Origin: Flammeovirga sp. EKP202
GTDB lineage: Bacteria > Bacteroidota > Bacteroidia > Cytophagales > Flammeovirgaceae
NCBI RefSeq assembly: GCF_014534745.1
Contig: NZ_JACVVP010000062.1
Span: forward strand, 1 to 41,132
Direction of reading: 5' to 3'
Length of the DNA: 41,132 nt
The position numbers and the translations under genes were made by a program. Below the pieces are notes generated by a model. That model worked only from the letters and a program-made list of their open reading frames with translations. It was not told the DNA's origin and ran no database searches. Below, one piece after another: positions 17,153 through 25,776 of this stretch; position 1 is the stretch's first letter, and every line of letters begins with the position of its first letter.

Positions 17153-18763
17153 ATGAAAACGTTTAACAATAGAATTTTTTTTAAGGCTGGAATGTTGCTT
17201 GCATTCTTGTGCTCAACAGCAATCTCATTTGCTCAAAAAAAGCAACCTAACATCATTTATATTATGTCGGATGATCATGCCGCGCACGCCATTGGAGCGT
17301 ATGGAGGTAGATTATCGTCACTCAATCCGACACCTAACTTGGATAAACTGGCAGACGGGGGGATTCGTTTTAGCAATGCCTTTTGTAATAATTCTATTTG
17401 TACGCCAAGTAGAGCATCAATTATCACTGGCCAATATCCACAAACGAATGGTGTATTGGATTTGGATATTCGCTTAGAGCCGGAAAAGCAATATTTACCG
17501 AAAGAAATGAAAAAGTTGGGGTACAGTACTGCAATCATTGGAAAGTGGCACTTGCACATTGAACCAACAGCTTTTGATTATTATAAAGTGTTGCCAGGGC
17601 AAGGAAAATATTTCAATCCTTCATTCCATGAAAAAGGAAAAGGAGAGTGGCCAAAAAATAAAGTGAAAACTGAAGGGCATTCAAGTGATGTAATTACAGA
17701 TGTGACGATCGAATATTTAGAAAATAGAGATAAGGATAAGCCGTTTTTCTTAATGCATCATTACAAAGCACCACATGATTTCTTTGAATATGCTCCTCGT
17801 TACGAAGACTATTTAGCGGATACAGAAATTCCAGAACCTTCAAGTTTATATTACCAACCTAATTGGGGATCGGAAGGTACAAGAGGAGCTAATGATTCTT
17901 TGACAAATTATATCGGTACTTCGGTTTCTGACCGTCATATGTATAGAAACTATAATAAATTCTTCCATGAGGATTCTCTAAAAGGCCAACAGTCGGCACA
18001 CGTTGCTTATCAAGATTATTTGAAAAGATACTTGCGTTGTGTGAAAGGTGTAGACGACAACTTAGGTCGTTTATTTGATTATTTAAAGAAAGAAGGGCTT
18101 TGGGAAAATACCATCATTGTTTATACAGCAGACCAAGGAATGATGTTGGGTGAGCACGATTTACAAGATAAACGTTGGATCTATGAAGAGTCGATGCGTA
18201 TGCCATTTATCGTACATTATCCTAAAATGATCAAAGAAGGGAAGGAAGCTGACCTTTTAATTAATAACACAGATTTTGCTCCTACATTAATAGAAATGGC
18301 AGGAGGAAAAGCACCTGAGTACATGCAAGGGAAAAGTTTTGCAAGGACGCTAAAAGGGAAAGAAGAGAAGGATTGGAGAACGGCAACTTACTACCGTTAT
18401 TGGATGCACATTATTCACCATTATGTTCCAGCCCACTTTGGTTTACGTACCAAAGATTATAAGTTAGTATTCTATTATGGAAAGCACTATTTACCAGAGT
18501 CAGAGTATGCTAAACATTATTGGGCAAAACAATATTATGGTATCGAAAGAGAAACACCTCACACTTGGGAGTTTTATGATCTTAAAAATGATCCGGAGGA
18601 ATTGCATAACCGCTATGATGATCCTAAATACCAGGAAATTATTGCGAAATTAAAATCAGAGTTGAAACAGCAAAGAGAAGAACTGAATGAAACGGATGAG
18701 AACTATCCGGAAATTCAAGCCATTGTTGAAAAGTACTGGGATACAAAAACGTTATCAGAATAA
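17153..18763 (+). CDS. S1-type sulfatase (formylglycine-dependent)
   Basis: This hydrolyses sulfate esters on a glycan in the periplasm. It is 536 residues with a Sec signal (MLLAFLCSTAISFAQ). The metal-binding N-terminal motif is PNIIYIMSDDHAAHAIGAYGG. The signature NNSICTPSRASIITGQYP contains Cys83-Thr-Pro-Ser-Arg87, where Cys83 is converted to formylglycine. Further blocks are STAIIGKWHLH, PFFLMHHYKAPHDFFEYAPRY, DDNLGRLFDYLKKEGLWENTIIVYTADQGMMLGEHDLQDKRWIYEESMRMPFIV, NTDFAPTLIEMAGG and a C-terminal WEFYDLKNDPEELHNRYDD. All hallmark residues appear intact. No maturase gene is visible in the window. It lies 57 bp after the propeller hydrolase, in the same transcription unit. Confidence 0.94.
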   Translation: MKTFNNRIFFKAGMLLAFLCSTAISFAQKKQPNIIYIMSDDHAAHAIGAYGGRLSSLNPTPNLDKLADGGIRFSNAFCNNSICTPSRASIITGQYPQTNGVLDLDIRLEPEKQYLPKEMKKLGYSTAIIGKWHLHIEPTAFDYYKVLPGQGKYFNPSFHEKGKGEWPKNKVKTEGHSSDVITDVTIEYLENRDKDKPFFLMHHYKAPHDFFEYAPRYEDYLADTEIPEPSSLYYQPNWGSEGTRGANDSLTNYIGTSVSDRHMYRNYNKFFHEDSLKGQQSAHVAYQDYLKRYLRCVKGVDDNLGRLFDYLKKEGLWENTIIVYTADQGMMLGEHDLQDKRWIYEESMRMPFIVHYPKMIKEGKEADLLINNTDFAPTLIEMAGGKAPEYMQGKSFARTLKGKEEKDWRTATYYRYWMHIIHHYVPAHFGLRTKDYKLVFYYGKHYLPESEYAKHYWAKQYYGIERETPHTWEFYDLKNDPEELHNRYDDPKYQEIIAKLKSELKQQREELNETDENYPEIQAIVEKYWDTKTLSE

Positions 18764-18786
18764 GAACAGTTTCTCGCTCTTACACT

Positions 18787-18840
18787 AAATACCCTCTCTT
18801 TTGATTAAATTTTTTTACTCAAAGGGAGGGTATTTCTTTT
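18787..18840 (+). terminator. Intrinsic terminator after the sulfatase gene
   Basis: A long inverted repeat, 18787-18804 (AAATACCCTC then TTTTGA) with 18819-18835 (TCAAAGGGAGGGTATTT), is followed by TCTTTT. It ends the fucosidase-propeller-sulfatase transcript and implies that the GH2 gene downstream has its own promoter or depends on read-through. Confidence 0.8.
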
Positions 18841-18881
18841 ACATTCATCTTGTAATACTACATCAAAACAAACAAAAAGAG

Positions 18882-21401
18882 ATGAGAACTACTGGATTAT
18901 TACTGACACTATTACTGATGTTTTTTTCATGTACTCAAGTCAAAAGACGGACAGTGGATGATTTTAACTTTGGATGGAAGTTTATCAAAAACGAACAACA
19001 AAATGCGGAACAAAAAGCCTATGATGATACCACATGGGAGAACATCAGACTACCGCATGATTGGAGTATTTTAGGAGGTTATCAAAAAGATAAAGGTGCC
19101 TCAAGTACTGGTTTTACAGAAGGAGGAATAGGGTGGTACCGAAAAACATTTACTGTTCCAGCATCCGATAAAGACAGGGAGATTTGGGTAGAATTTGATG
19201 GAGTGTATTGTAACTCTACAGTCTATATTAATGGAAAAAAACTAGGGTTTAGACCAAGTGGATATTCTAGTTTTTCTTATTCACTTTCTGAACATCTTCT
19301 ATATGGAGAAGAAAATGTGATAGCCGTAAAAGTGGATCATTCCAATTTTGTAGATTCACGTTGGTACACTGGTTCGGGAATTTATCGTGATGTGAGATTA
19401 GTAAAGACTTCTAAAACACATATACCACAATGGGGTGTTCGAATAGAAACATCTAAACTTGCAGAAAAGGATGCTATTGTTCGTGTAAAAACAACGATCA
19501 AAGGAAGATCAAAACATACCTCAGTGAAGGTTAGTGTTTTGGATGAAGAGAATAAAGTGGTTGCTGAAAGCAAAGCCAAAGCAATCACAGGTAATGTAGT
19601 TGAGCAACAGTTACAGGTATTACAACCGAAACTTTGGGGGATAGATCACCCTTATTTATACACTGCTAAAGTTCAAGTGATTGAGAAAGGTCAAATCGTC
19701 GATGAAATAGAAGAGCATTTTGGTGTCAGAGAATTTGAGTTTGATGCACAAAAAGGCTTTTTCTTGAATGGGCAAAATGTAAAAATAAAGGGAGTCAATT
19801 TACACCATGATGTTGGAGCAGTAGGTGCAGCAGCCGTAAGAGATCACTGGGTTTTTCGTTTGAAAAAGTTGAAGTCAGTAGGAGTCAATGCTATTCGAAT
19901 GGCACACAATCCTCATTCACCATTATTGATGGACTTATGTGATGAAATGGGCTTTTTAGTGATGAACGAAGCGTTTGATGAGTGGTATGTTCCTAAGGGA
20001 AAAATGATGAACTGTTTAGGAGGAAAGAAAGCACCCAAAGAAATTTCGACTGGATACCCTGAAATCTTTAGAGAGTGGGCAGAACGTGATTTGAAAGATT
20101 TGATTCGAAGAGATTATAACCATCCTTCAGTGATCATGTGGAGTATTGGAAATGAAATTGAATGGACTTTCCCTGCTTATTCTAAGACCTATGCAAAACT
20201 TAAAAAAGGCATCAGAGAGTATGAAGATACACCAACATTTGATACTACAATCATTAAACCTGTATTTGATAAAGTAACGGGTGGCGTAGATTCTCTTTCT
20301 ATTATTGCTCATCAGTTATCAAAGTGGGTCAAAGAAGAAGATACAACACGCCCAACGGTTTGTGGAAGTGTTCGTCCCTCCATTGCTTTTGCAAGTGGAT
20401 ATGCTGATGCCGTTGATATTTTAGGACTTAATTATAGAGAGATAGATTATGATGCAGCCCATGCTGCTTTTCCTAATAAAATGATGTTGGGATCAGAAAA
20501 CTGGGTGGCCTATTCAGAGTGGAAAGCCGTTCAAGAAAGAGATTTTATTCCAGGTATTTTTGTGTGGACAGGTTTTGCCTATTTAGGAGAGGCGGGTTTG
20601 TGGCCTAGAAAAGGATTAAATATTTCTCTATTTGATTTTGCAGGTTTTAAAAACCCAAGAGGACATTTCTTTGAGTGTTTATGGAAAGAAGATCCAAAAG
20701 TATATATGGTCACTACTCCGGTATCAATTTCAGAGTATTCTTATAGTCAAAAAGAGGGTTGGAAATTTGATATACAGTTAAGAAAACCTCCAGTATGGGC
20801 TGAATTGAGATTATGGGAATGGTATAAAGTCAATGAACATTGGAATTATAAAAAAGGGGAGGAAATCGTAGTGCAAACCTATACCAATTGTGAAGAAGCT
20901 GAACTTTTTCTTAATGGTAAAAGCTTAGGAAAACAATCTATTTCAGATTTCGCTTCAACTGACAATATCATCAAATGGTTAGTTTCTTATCAAAAAGGAG
21001 AATTGAAAGTAGTAGGCTATAATCAAGGACAAAAAGTGCAAGAATATGTATTAAATACAGTAGGGAAAGTAGCTAAAATTGTCCTTGAATCAGACCGCTC
21101 TCAGATGAAAGCCAATCAATATGATGTTGCTCATGTCAAAGTGAAAATGTTAGATGAAAAAGGGTACGAAATTAAAAACCTCGAGGAGCAAGTAACATTT
21201 CATGTAACTGAAGAATTAGAATTAATCGGTGTAGATAATGGTTCAGAAATGAATGTGTCAGCTCATAACACGAATCAAGTGAAGTCTCATAAAGGCAGAG
21301 CACTAGCAATGCTTAGAGCAAAAACACAATTGGGAAATGGGAAGATCTACGCTACAGTAGGAGCTTTAAAAAGTAATGAACTCTCGATCGACCTTCAATA
21401 A
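18882..21401 (+). CDS. GH2 beta-galactosidase-like lipoprotein with DUF4982-type tail
   Basis: This is a retaining exo-glycosidase. The start at 18882 is chosen because it begins a lipoprotein signal (LLLTLLLMFFSC). The frame extends upstream to 18801, but that would place the start inside the terminator hairpin. It is 839 residues. The sugar-binding domain shows FGWKFIKNE, LPHDWSI, GWYRKTFTVP, GVYCNSTVYINGKKLG and DSRWYTGSGIYRDVRL. An Ig-like domain follows, then the barrel with NGQNVKIKGVNLHHD, GVNAIRMAHNPHSP, acid/base Glu425 in WSIGNEIEW and probable nucleophile Glu539 in LGSENW. The C-terminal EEAELFLNGKSLGKQ and following Ig-like domains are typical of DUF4982/BIG-type GH2 enzymes. Beta-galactosidase is the commonest activity, but glucuronidase-type variants are possible. 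Confidence 0.92.
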   Translation: MRTTGLLLTLLLMFFSCTQVKRRTVDDFNFGWKFIKNEQQNAEQKAYDDTTWENIRLPHDWSILGGYQKDKGASSTGFTEGGIGWYRKTFTVPASDKDREIWVEFDGVYCNSTVYINGKKLGFRPSGYSSFSYSLSEHLLYGEENVIAVKVDHSNFVDSRWYTGSGIYRDVRLVKTSKTHIPQWGVRIETSKLAEKDAIVRVKTTIKGRSKHTSVKVSVLDEENKVVAESKAKAITGNVVEQQLQVLQPKLWGIDHPYLYTAKVQVIEKGQIVDEIEEHFGVREFEFDAQKGFFLNGQNVKIKGVNLHHDVGAVGAAAVRDHWVFRLKKLKSVGVNAIRMAHNPHSPLLMDLCDEMGFLVMNEAFDEWYVPKGKMMNCLGGKKAPKEISTGYPEIFREWAERDLKDLIRRDYNHPSVIMWSIGNEIEWTFPAYSKTYAKLKKGIREYEDTPTFDTTIIKPVFDKVTGGVDSLSIIAHQLSKWVKEEDTTRPTVCGSVRPSIAFASGYADAVDILGLNYREIDYDAAHAAFPNKMMLGSENWVAYSEWKAVQERDFIPGIFVWTGFAYLGEAGLWPRKGLNISLFDFAGFKNPRGHFFECLWKEDPKVYMVTTPVSISEYSYSQKEGWKFDIQLRKPPVWAELRLWEWYKVNEHWNYKKGEEIVVQTYTNCEEAELFLNGKSLGKQSISDFASTDNIIKWLVSYQKGELKVVGYNQGQKVQEYVLNTVGKVAKIVLESDRSQMKANQYDVAHVKVKMLDEKGYEIKNLEEQVTFHVTEELELIGVDNGSEMNVSAHNTNQVKSHKGRALAMLRAKTQLGNGKIYATVGALKSNELSIDLQ

Positions 21402-21427
21402 ATTAATTTGAAGTAATTGTATAAAAA

Positions 21428-21480
21428 TACCTCATCATAAACCCATGATTTAAGAGTGGATTTATGATGAGGTAAAAAAA
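21428..21480 (+). terminator. Intrinsic terminator after the GH2 gene
   Basis: A perfect 14-bp stem, TACCTCATCATAAA (21428-21441) and TTTATGATGAGGTA (21461-21474), ends the plus-strand block. The run that follows is A on the plus strand, so it is a strong stem but an unusual terminator; it might act in both directions. Confidence 0.7.
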
Positions 21481-21485
21481 GGTGA

Positions 21486-21523
21486 AGAGTACCCTGATCC
21501 TTTCCTATTCGTTGAGTGGTACT
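21486..21523 (-). terminator. Possible terminator of the SpoIIE-type phosphatase gene
   Basis: A 7-bp inverted repeat, GAGTACC (21486-21492) and GGTACTC (21517-21523), lies 10 bases beyond the stop codon on the minus strand, and minus-strand T-rich sequence follows. Confidence 0.45.
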
Positions 21524-21532
21524 CCTTAGTTT

Positions 21533-22948
21533 TTAATTCAAATTAAAAGCTAAAACTGTAATATCATCTTCTTGTTCAGATGCGAAGTTTTTGCTGATAT
21601 ATTTTTGGATCTGTGCGGTCCAATCTTTTTCATATTTACCGTAGAACTCCTGACTTATTTTTATAAGGTCCTCAGTTTTTTCAGTTTGCCCAATTTTAGT
21701 CAGACCATCCGTAAACAATACAACCACATCATCAGGAGAGATAGAAAACTCTACATCTTTGAAGTTTTTGATTAAGTTAAATCGATCCCCAATTGGAGCA
21801 TTTGTATGTGGAAGTTCATTGACATTGTCTTCTTTAACTAAGATACCTCTACCGTTAGCAGATGTATAAATCATATTATTCCCTTGGAAATAAGCAATGG
21901 ATAAATTCACTTCATGTTTAAACTGCTCTCTATCGTCTATTTTATGATCAAATTTATTGATTAAATAATCATGTAAATTGTACAAAAGAAGACTAGGGTA
22001 ATAGGGCAGTTCCTGAAGGGAATCAAAATATCCTGAAATCACCATTGTAAGGAGGGTAGCACTAATGGCGTGACCTTTACAATCTCCAACTACTACTAAA
22101 GTGATCTTATTATAATCATTGACATAGTAGAAATCTCCACTAATCGACTCTTTTGGTTTATAAACCAAGGTGTGTTCATTGAAAAAGTCTTTTAATATTT
22201 CATTTCCAGGAAGGGTGATTTTTTGAATTTCAGAAGTATATTTTAAGGCCTCTTGAATAACAAATAAATCTTGTTCAGCCTTAATTCTACGTTGTTCTTC
22301 CTCAAGAGCGGTTGTTTTTGTTTTTGCTAATTCAAGCTCATGTTCCCTAGTTGAAATTAACTCTTCTTGCTGCTGACGAAGTTCTTCTTCTTGTTGAATT
22401 ATTTCATCGTGGTATAGTTTTAACTCATTTTCTCCCTTATTACGAGCAATTTCATATTGGACAATCGTCCAAAGGGTATCCGTACTCGCCCCAACTAATA
22501 CTAAAGCAAAGAAGATATTATTTTGTAATTCTGTAAGTGCTATTCCATTAGAAGGTGACCATTCATTGATAGAAACGACAGACAAAATAATTGCCAAAAC
22601 TAATATCAGAGAAGTATACATAGCACCTGTTTTAATATCAAAAAACAAGAAGCTTACAGCCATTGTTGGGATATAAAAATAGATGACAGGTGAAGTAATT
22701 CCTCCTCCAATAAACGATATTGTAGTAACAATAGCTGTTAGTAGTAATATTTGAAGATGCAATATCCAAGTCCACTTTTCTGATTTTGATGAAAAAAGGA
22801 CAATACCGACTTGTATCAACGTGAGGAATGATAATGAAACTATCTCTGTTTTTAAGTCTAAAAATAGAAAAATTACAATGAATGCAATCTCTATGGATAA
22901 AAAGACTTTAGTCTTAATCTTGAAAAAGTTGTATAAATCAAATTTCAT
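21533..22948 (-). CDS. Membrane-bound SpoIIE-type PP2C serine/threonine phosphatase
   Basis: This likely dephosphorylates an anti-sigma-factor antagonist or similar protein in a partner-switching pathway. From the preferred start (MKFDLYNFFKIKTK) it has 471 residues. An in-frame ATG at 22993 would add 15 hydrophobic residues and has a faint GAGAGG before it. About five to six TM helices occupy the first 170 residues. A Glu/Gln-rich coiled coil follows at about 180-235 (EEELRQQQEELISTREHELE). The PP2C-SpoIIE domain has VYKPKESISGDFYYV, VVVGDCKGHAISATLLTMV, DVVVLFTDGLTK and EQEDDITVLAF. The metal-binding Asp residues are intact. No PAS, GAF or receiver domain is present, so the membrane part is probably the sensor. 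No anti-sigma or STAS gene is nearby. Confidence 0.88.
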   Translation of the reverse strand: MKFDLYNFFKIKTKVFLSIEIAFIVIFLFLDLKTEIVSLSFLTLIQVGIVLFSSKSEKWTWILHLQILLLTAIVTTISFIGGGITSPVIYFYIPTMAVSFLFFDIKTGAMYTSLILVLAIILSVVSINEWSPSNGIALTELQNNIFFALVLVGASTDTLWTIVQYEIARNKGENELKLYHDEIIQQEEELRQQQEELISTREHELELAKTKTTALEEEQRRIKAEQDLFVIQEALKYTSEIQKITLPGNEILKDFFNEHTLVYKPKESISGDFYYVNDYNKITLVVVGDCKGHAISATLLTMVISGYFDSLQELPYYPSLLLYNLHDYLINKFDHKIDDREQFKHEVNLSIAYFQGNNMIYTSANGRGILVKEDNVNELPHTNAPIGDRFNLIKNFKDVEFSISPDDVVVLFTDGLTKIGQTEKTEDLIKISQEFYGKYEKDWTAQIQKYISKNFASEQEDDITVLAFNLN

Positions 22949-22993
22949 AGGAAAGAGTATAATAATTAAATTGGAGATAAGTACTACTAGCAT

Positions 22994-23503
22994 CTAGGCC
23001 TCTCATTGCAGCCTAGTGTTTATTGTTATGATAATGATGCAATGTCTTTTTCTTCTAATTGGAATTTTCTTCAATAGTGTTACAAAAGTTGCAAAAATAA
23101 TGTTTTAGTGAATCATACATTACATACAAATGTAATAATACTAAGTAATAATTGTAAATATCCAATAAAATAATATTGAAAAATGAGTGTAAATCGCTGA
23201 TAATCTATTTTTTAAATTTATAATACAAATTATTTAAGTGTGAATGAGTACTCATTTTCCGTGTAATTTTTCGTGATAATTCTTTTCTAAAAGATGAATG
23301 GTAGGAACTGTTGAAGGTGATAATTCATTTTGATGTAAAGAAATGTTCATTGATAAATACAATTTGTATAATGATTATGTTGTTGTTTGAAGTTTTATAT
23401 GTCGGAGAAGCATGGTGTTATAAGAAAAGCCTTTATCAATAACCAAAGATTATCAATAAAGGCTTTATGGGTAGCATTATTTTTTTATACTATTCAAATA
23501 ATT
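22994..23503. promoter_or_regulatory. Intergenic region with a perfect 14-nt palindrome
   Basis: No gene is seen in this AT-rich stretch of about 510 bases between two minus-strand genes. A perfect palindrome AATGAGTACTCATT lies at 23243-23256. It is followed towards 23503 by the bestrophin terminator. The part 22994-23240 should hold the promoter of the phosphatase gene. Confidence 0.35.
23426..23466 (-). terminator. Terminator of the bestrophin-like gene
   Basis: A perfect 11-bp inverted repeat, AAAGCCTTTAT (23426-23436) and ATAAAGGCTTT (23456-23466), lies 37 bases beyond the stop codon of the minus-strand bestrophin gene. On the minus strand TCTTATAA follows. Confidence 0.7.
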
Positions 23504-24538
23504 CTACATCAAAATATCATTCTTAGATTGAATAGGTGCTGGCAAATCTGTTTCACCTAGCATTTGGAGTAAATCAATTTCAATAGTTCTGCACAAGGAT
23601 AGCATTGGAATATCATTAGCCATGCCTTGGAACGGATTTTCAGAATAATCTCCTACTATTTCCATCATCACATAAACCCACCCTACCAGAGCAGAAATTG
23701 GTACTGATAGCCAAATTCCCCAACTACCTAGTTTCATTAATTCTGGAATCATACTAAAAGGAAGAAGGGCAATAAGTATTGTTACAAAATACCTACTCAT
23801 GTTGGCATATTGACGAGGTAAAGGAAACTTCTTTATCCTTTCATTTTTTCCTTGTAAAGTATAGAAATTGGAGAGGACTTTAACCATTTCCATATGCCTG
23901 AAATCTTCGATCAAATCAGATGCTCTCAGTTGTTTCAGTTCACGGGACTGTTCATTGATGATTTGTGTGGCGGTATTGATATAGTTGATCAACCGTTCAT
24001 ATTCAGTGGAAGGTAAAAAGTTTTTCAGTTCGGATTTAGTTACTTCGTCATCCACTAAACCCACTCCAAAATTCTTTTGAAAATATCGGGCAGTATTACC
24101 AATATGTCCCTTTTGACTAGAATGTTCCCAAGGAGTTGAAACTAAAAGTTGACTTCTATGTGCATAAAGCCAACCAATATGACGATAGATCAATCTTTTT
24201 TTGATGGCTTTAATTTCACCCTCATCCACCTTTTCATTCGTAAATTGATTAGTGATAAAACCATCCACCATCATTCCCCAAGTTCTGCTGTCATTAATGA
24301 TACCTCCCCAAATTTTTCGTGCTTCCCACATCCGATTGTACGCCTGATTATTTTTAAAACCTACGTAAAAAGCAACTGCCGTTCCTATCACCGAAATAGG
24401 TAGCCATGGAATACTTATTTCTATTATTTTAAAGTAATAAAGAGCAGCTACTGAGGCCATAAAAACCATAAGCCAAAGCATGTGCATCCCAGACCATTGT
24501 ATTAGCCTTTTTAATCCAATACCTTTTGAAGTAATCAT
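23504..24538 (-). CDS. Bestrophin-like chloride channel family protein
   Basis: This is a membrane protein of 344 residues of the bacterial bestrophin/UPF0187 family, likely an anion channel in the inner membrane. The typical N-terminal motif is present: AVAFYVGFKNNQAYNRMWEARKIWGGIINDSRTW at about residues 54-87 (one continuous family block, given in two parts here: AVAFYVGFKNNQAYNRMWEA and RKIWGGIINDSRTW). TM helices lie at about 20-35, 42-58, 238-258 and 268-290. The C-terminal block GWVYVMMEIVGDYSENPFQG is also typical, the acidic DYSENPF being the bestrophin-type Ca-clasp-like segment. Its ATG overlaps the stop of the upstream gene (ATGA), so translation is coupled. Confidence 0.88.
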   Translation of the reverse strand: MITSKGIGLKRLIQWSGMHMLWLMVFMASVAALYYFKIIEISIPWLPISVIGTAVAFYVGFKNNQAYNRMWEARKIWGGIINDSRTWGMMVDGFITNQFTNEKVDEGEIKAIKKRLIYRHIGWLYAHRSQLLVSTPWEHSSQKGHIGNTARYFQKNFGVGLVDDEVTKSELKNFLPSTEYERLINYINTATQIINEQSRELKQLRASDLIEDFRHMEMVKVLSNFYTLQGKNERIKKFPLPRQYANMSRYFVTILIALLPFSMIPELMKLGSWGIWLSVPISALVGWVYVMMEIVGDYSENPFQGMANDIPMLSLCRTIEIDLLQMLGETDLPAPIQSKNDILM

Positions 24539-25041
24539 AGATTGTTGTTTAAAGAGAAATTACTAAGTACGTCGAAGTAGGGTTTTAACCTGAAATGAAG
24601 GTTTGTATCAATTATTAATGCTAAAAAGAAAAGACCTACAAGTCCAAGAGAAAGCCCTTTGAGATAATCTGTTTTGAAAATAAAAAACAATCCCAAGGAT
24701 AGGACAATCAATACAGCCCATACAGGTTTTAATTTGGAATACGCCTCGTGGTCTTTTTTCGCTTTTTCAAACTCCTGTTCAATCGCTTTTGCTGGGCTTT
24801 CGTTATAAACGGACTCTACATTGGTGAGGTGACCATTTCTAGTGAATGTAAGAAAACCTCCGTACCCTAATAGCATTACAACTGCTAATGAAATAGGAAT
24901 CAAAGTTCCTTTTAATAATTCATGATTGCTTCTTAGAATTATTATTGCAGCAATAAGAAAGAGAATACCAAAACATAACATCACCTTTCCTTGGTAGATA
25001 TCACCTTTGGCCCAGATTGTTGTGTGTTCAAGTAGTTTCAT
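24535..25041 (-). CDS. Unknown membrane protein coupled to the bestrophin gene
   Basis: The start at 25041 (MKLLEHTTIWAKGDIYQGKV) gives 168 residues. The frame is open further upstream to 25185 but that extension is low in coding character. Four hydrophobic helices are seen, at about 20-38, 44-60, 107-125 and 130-148. A soluble loop between helices 2 and 3 carries ESVYNESPAKAIEQEFEKAK. I do not recognise the family. The ATGA overlap with the bestrophin gene suggests that the two proteins act together, perhaps as channel and accessory subunit. Confidence 0.7.
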   Translation of the reverse strand: MKLLEHTTIWAKGDIYQGKVMLCFGILFLIAAIIILRSNHELLKGTLIPISLAVVMLLGYGGFLTFTRNGHLTNVESVYNESPAKAIEQEFEKAKKDHEAYSKLKPVWAVLIVLSLGLFFIFKTDYLKGLSLGLVGLFFLALIIDTNLHFRLKPYFDVLSNFSLNNNL

Positions 25042-25241
25042 AATTGTTTTTTTGAATTGAGTCAATTTCTTAATGTTTGACTCATTCAAATTATAAAAAA
25101 AACTCAATGACTCAAATAATTGAACACGGGATTTATCCTTATTGGAGGTAGTAAATGTGTGGACATTGGAGGCCAACATCCCCACATAAAAACATAATTC
25201 CTGATTTTTAGAAAAAAACTTTTCAAAAAAATCAACTTGTC

Positions 25242-25676
25242 TTATGCTTCACGATTAGCACTAAATTTATTTGTTCCAACACTCTCTGTAATAGCTTTGA
25301 TAACTCCGTCTTTATCCTTTTTCACGAGCTCTATAAATTCAGGGCTCACATTTAAACCATCCTTATGTTTAGCTGACCAGATAATAAGCTCTAGTAAAAT
25401 TGGAATGAGGTCTATTCCCTTCTCTGTCAGTGTGTAAACTTTAAATTTCCTTTGTTTCTCATAAGGGCGCGACTCTACTACTCCTAAACTTTCTAATCGT
25501 TTTAAACGGTCAGTAAGGATGTTTGTAGCAATGCCTTCCTTCGAATTTAGGATCTCTTTAAAGAATTTTTTCCCCTCAAAAACAAGGTCTCTAATCACTA
25601 ATAATGTCCACTTATCTCCAAGGTATTCCAAGGCATAATTAATAGGGCATTCTGATCTTAATTCATCTTTTTTCAT
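25242..25676 (-). CDS. HxlR-family winged-helix transcriptional regulator
   Basis: The start at 25676 gives 144 residues (MKKDELRSECPINYALEYLG). Typical HxlR blocks are ECPINYALEYLGDKWTLLVI, the recognition part GIATNILTDRLKRLESLGVV, and the wing ESRPYEKQRKFKVYTLTEKG. The conserved Cys at about residue 10 (SECPI) is the position that senses thiol or aldehyde stress in some family members. It is divergent from the SnoaL-like gene with about 100 bp between them, containing two palindromic repeats. That is the usual arrangement for an autoregulated repressor or activator of its neighbour. The C-terminus is longer than in the smallest family members, with an extension ending KFSANREA. Confidence 0.92.
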   Translation of the reverse strand: MKKDELRSECPINYALEYLGDKWTLLVIRDLVFEGKKFFKEILNSKEGIATNILTDRLKRLESLGVVESRPYEKQRKFKVYTLTEKGIDLIPILLELIIWSAKHKDGLNVSPEFIELVKKDKDGVIKAITESVGTNKFSANREA

Positions 25677-25683
25677 TTTATAG

Positions 25684-25740
25684 CTTGTAAAATGCAAGTT
25701 AATGCTTTATGTTTGTAAAAGATTGCAAAATGCAAGTTAA
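25684..25740. promoter_or_regulatory. Two operator-like repeats between HxlR and its divergent target
   Basis: The 14-mer AAAATGCAAGTTAA occurs at 25689-25702 and 25727-25740, 38 bp apart. Each copy is part of a palindrome: CTTGTAAAATGCAAG (25684-25698, near-perfect) and TTGCAAAATGCAA (25723-25735, perfect). They cover the region between the divergent starts and are the natural candidates for HxlR dimer binding. Confidence 0.75.
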
Positions 25741-25776
25741 AGATTATTTATTTAAAAACCTTTTAATAAAGTTAAA

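Noticed and set aside
17275-17559. Minus-strand frame of 94 codons and a plus-strand frame at 17199-17477
   Set aside because: Both are shadows of the sulfatase gene, whose catalytic motif lies in the same stretch.
18801-18881. Upstream extension of the GH2 gene
   Set aside because: It begins inside the sulfatase terminator stem, and the lipoprotein signal starts at 18882.
25042-25185. N-terminal extension of the small membrane protein
   Set aside because: The extension is low in coding character, and 25041 gives a natural start for the first TM segment.
25689-25740. Direct repeat as a possible CRISPR remnant
   Set aside because: Only two 14-nt copies, each palindromic and located in a divergent promoter; operators explain them better.
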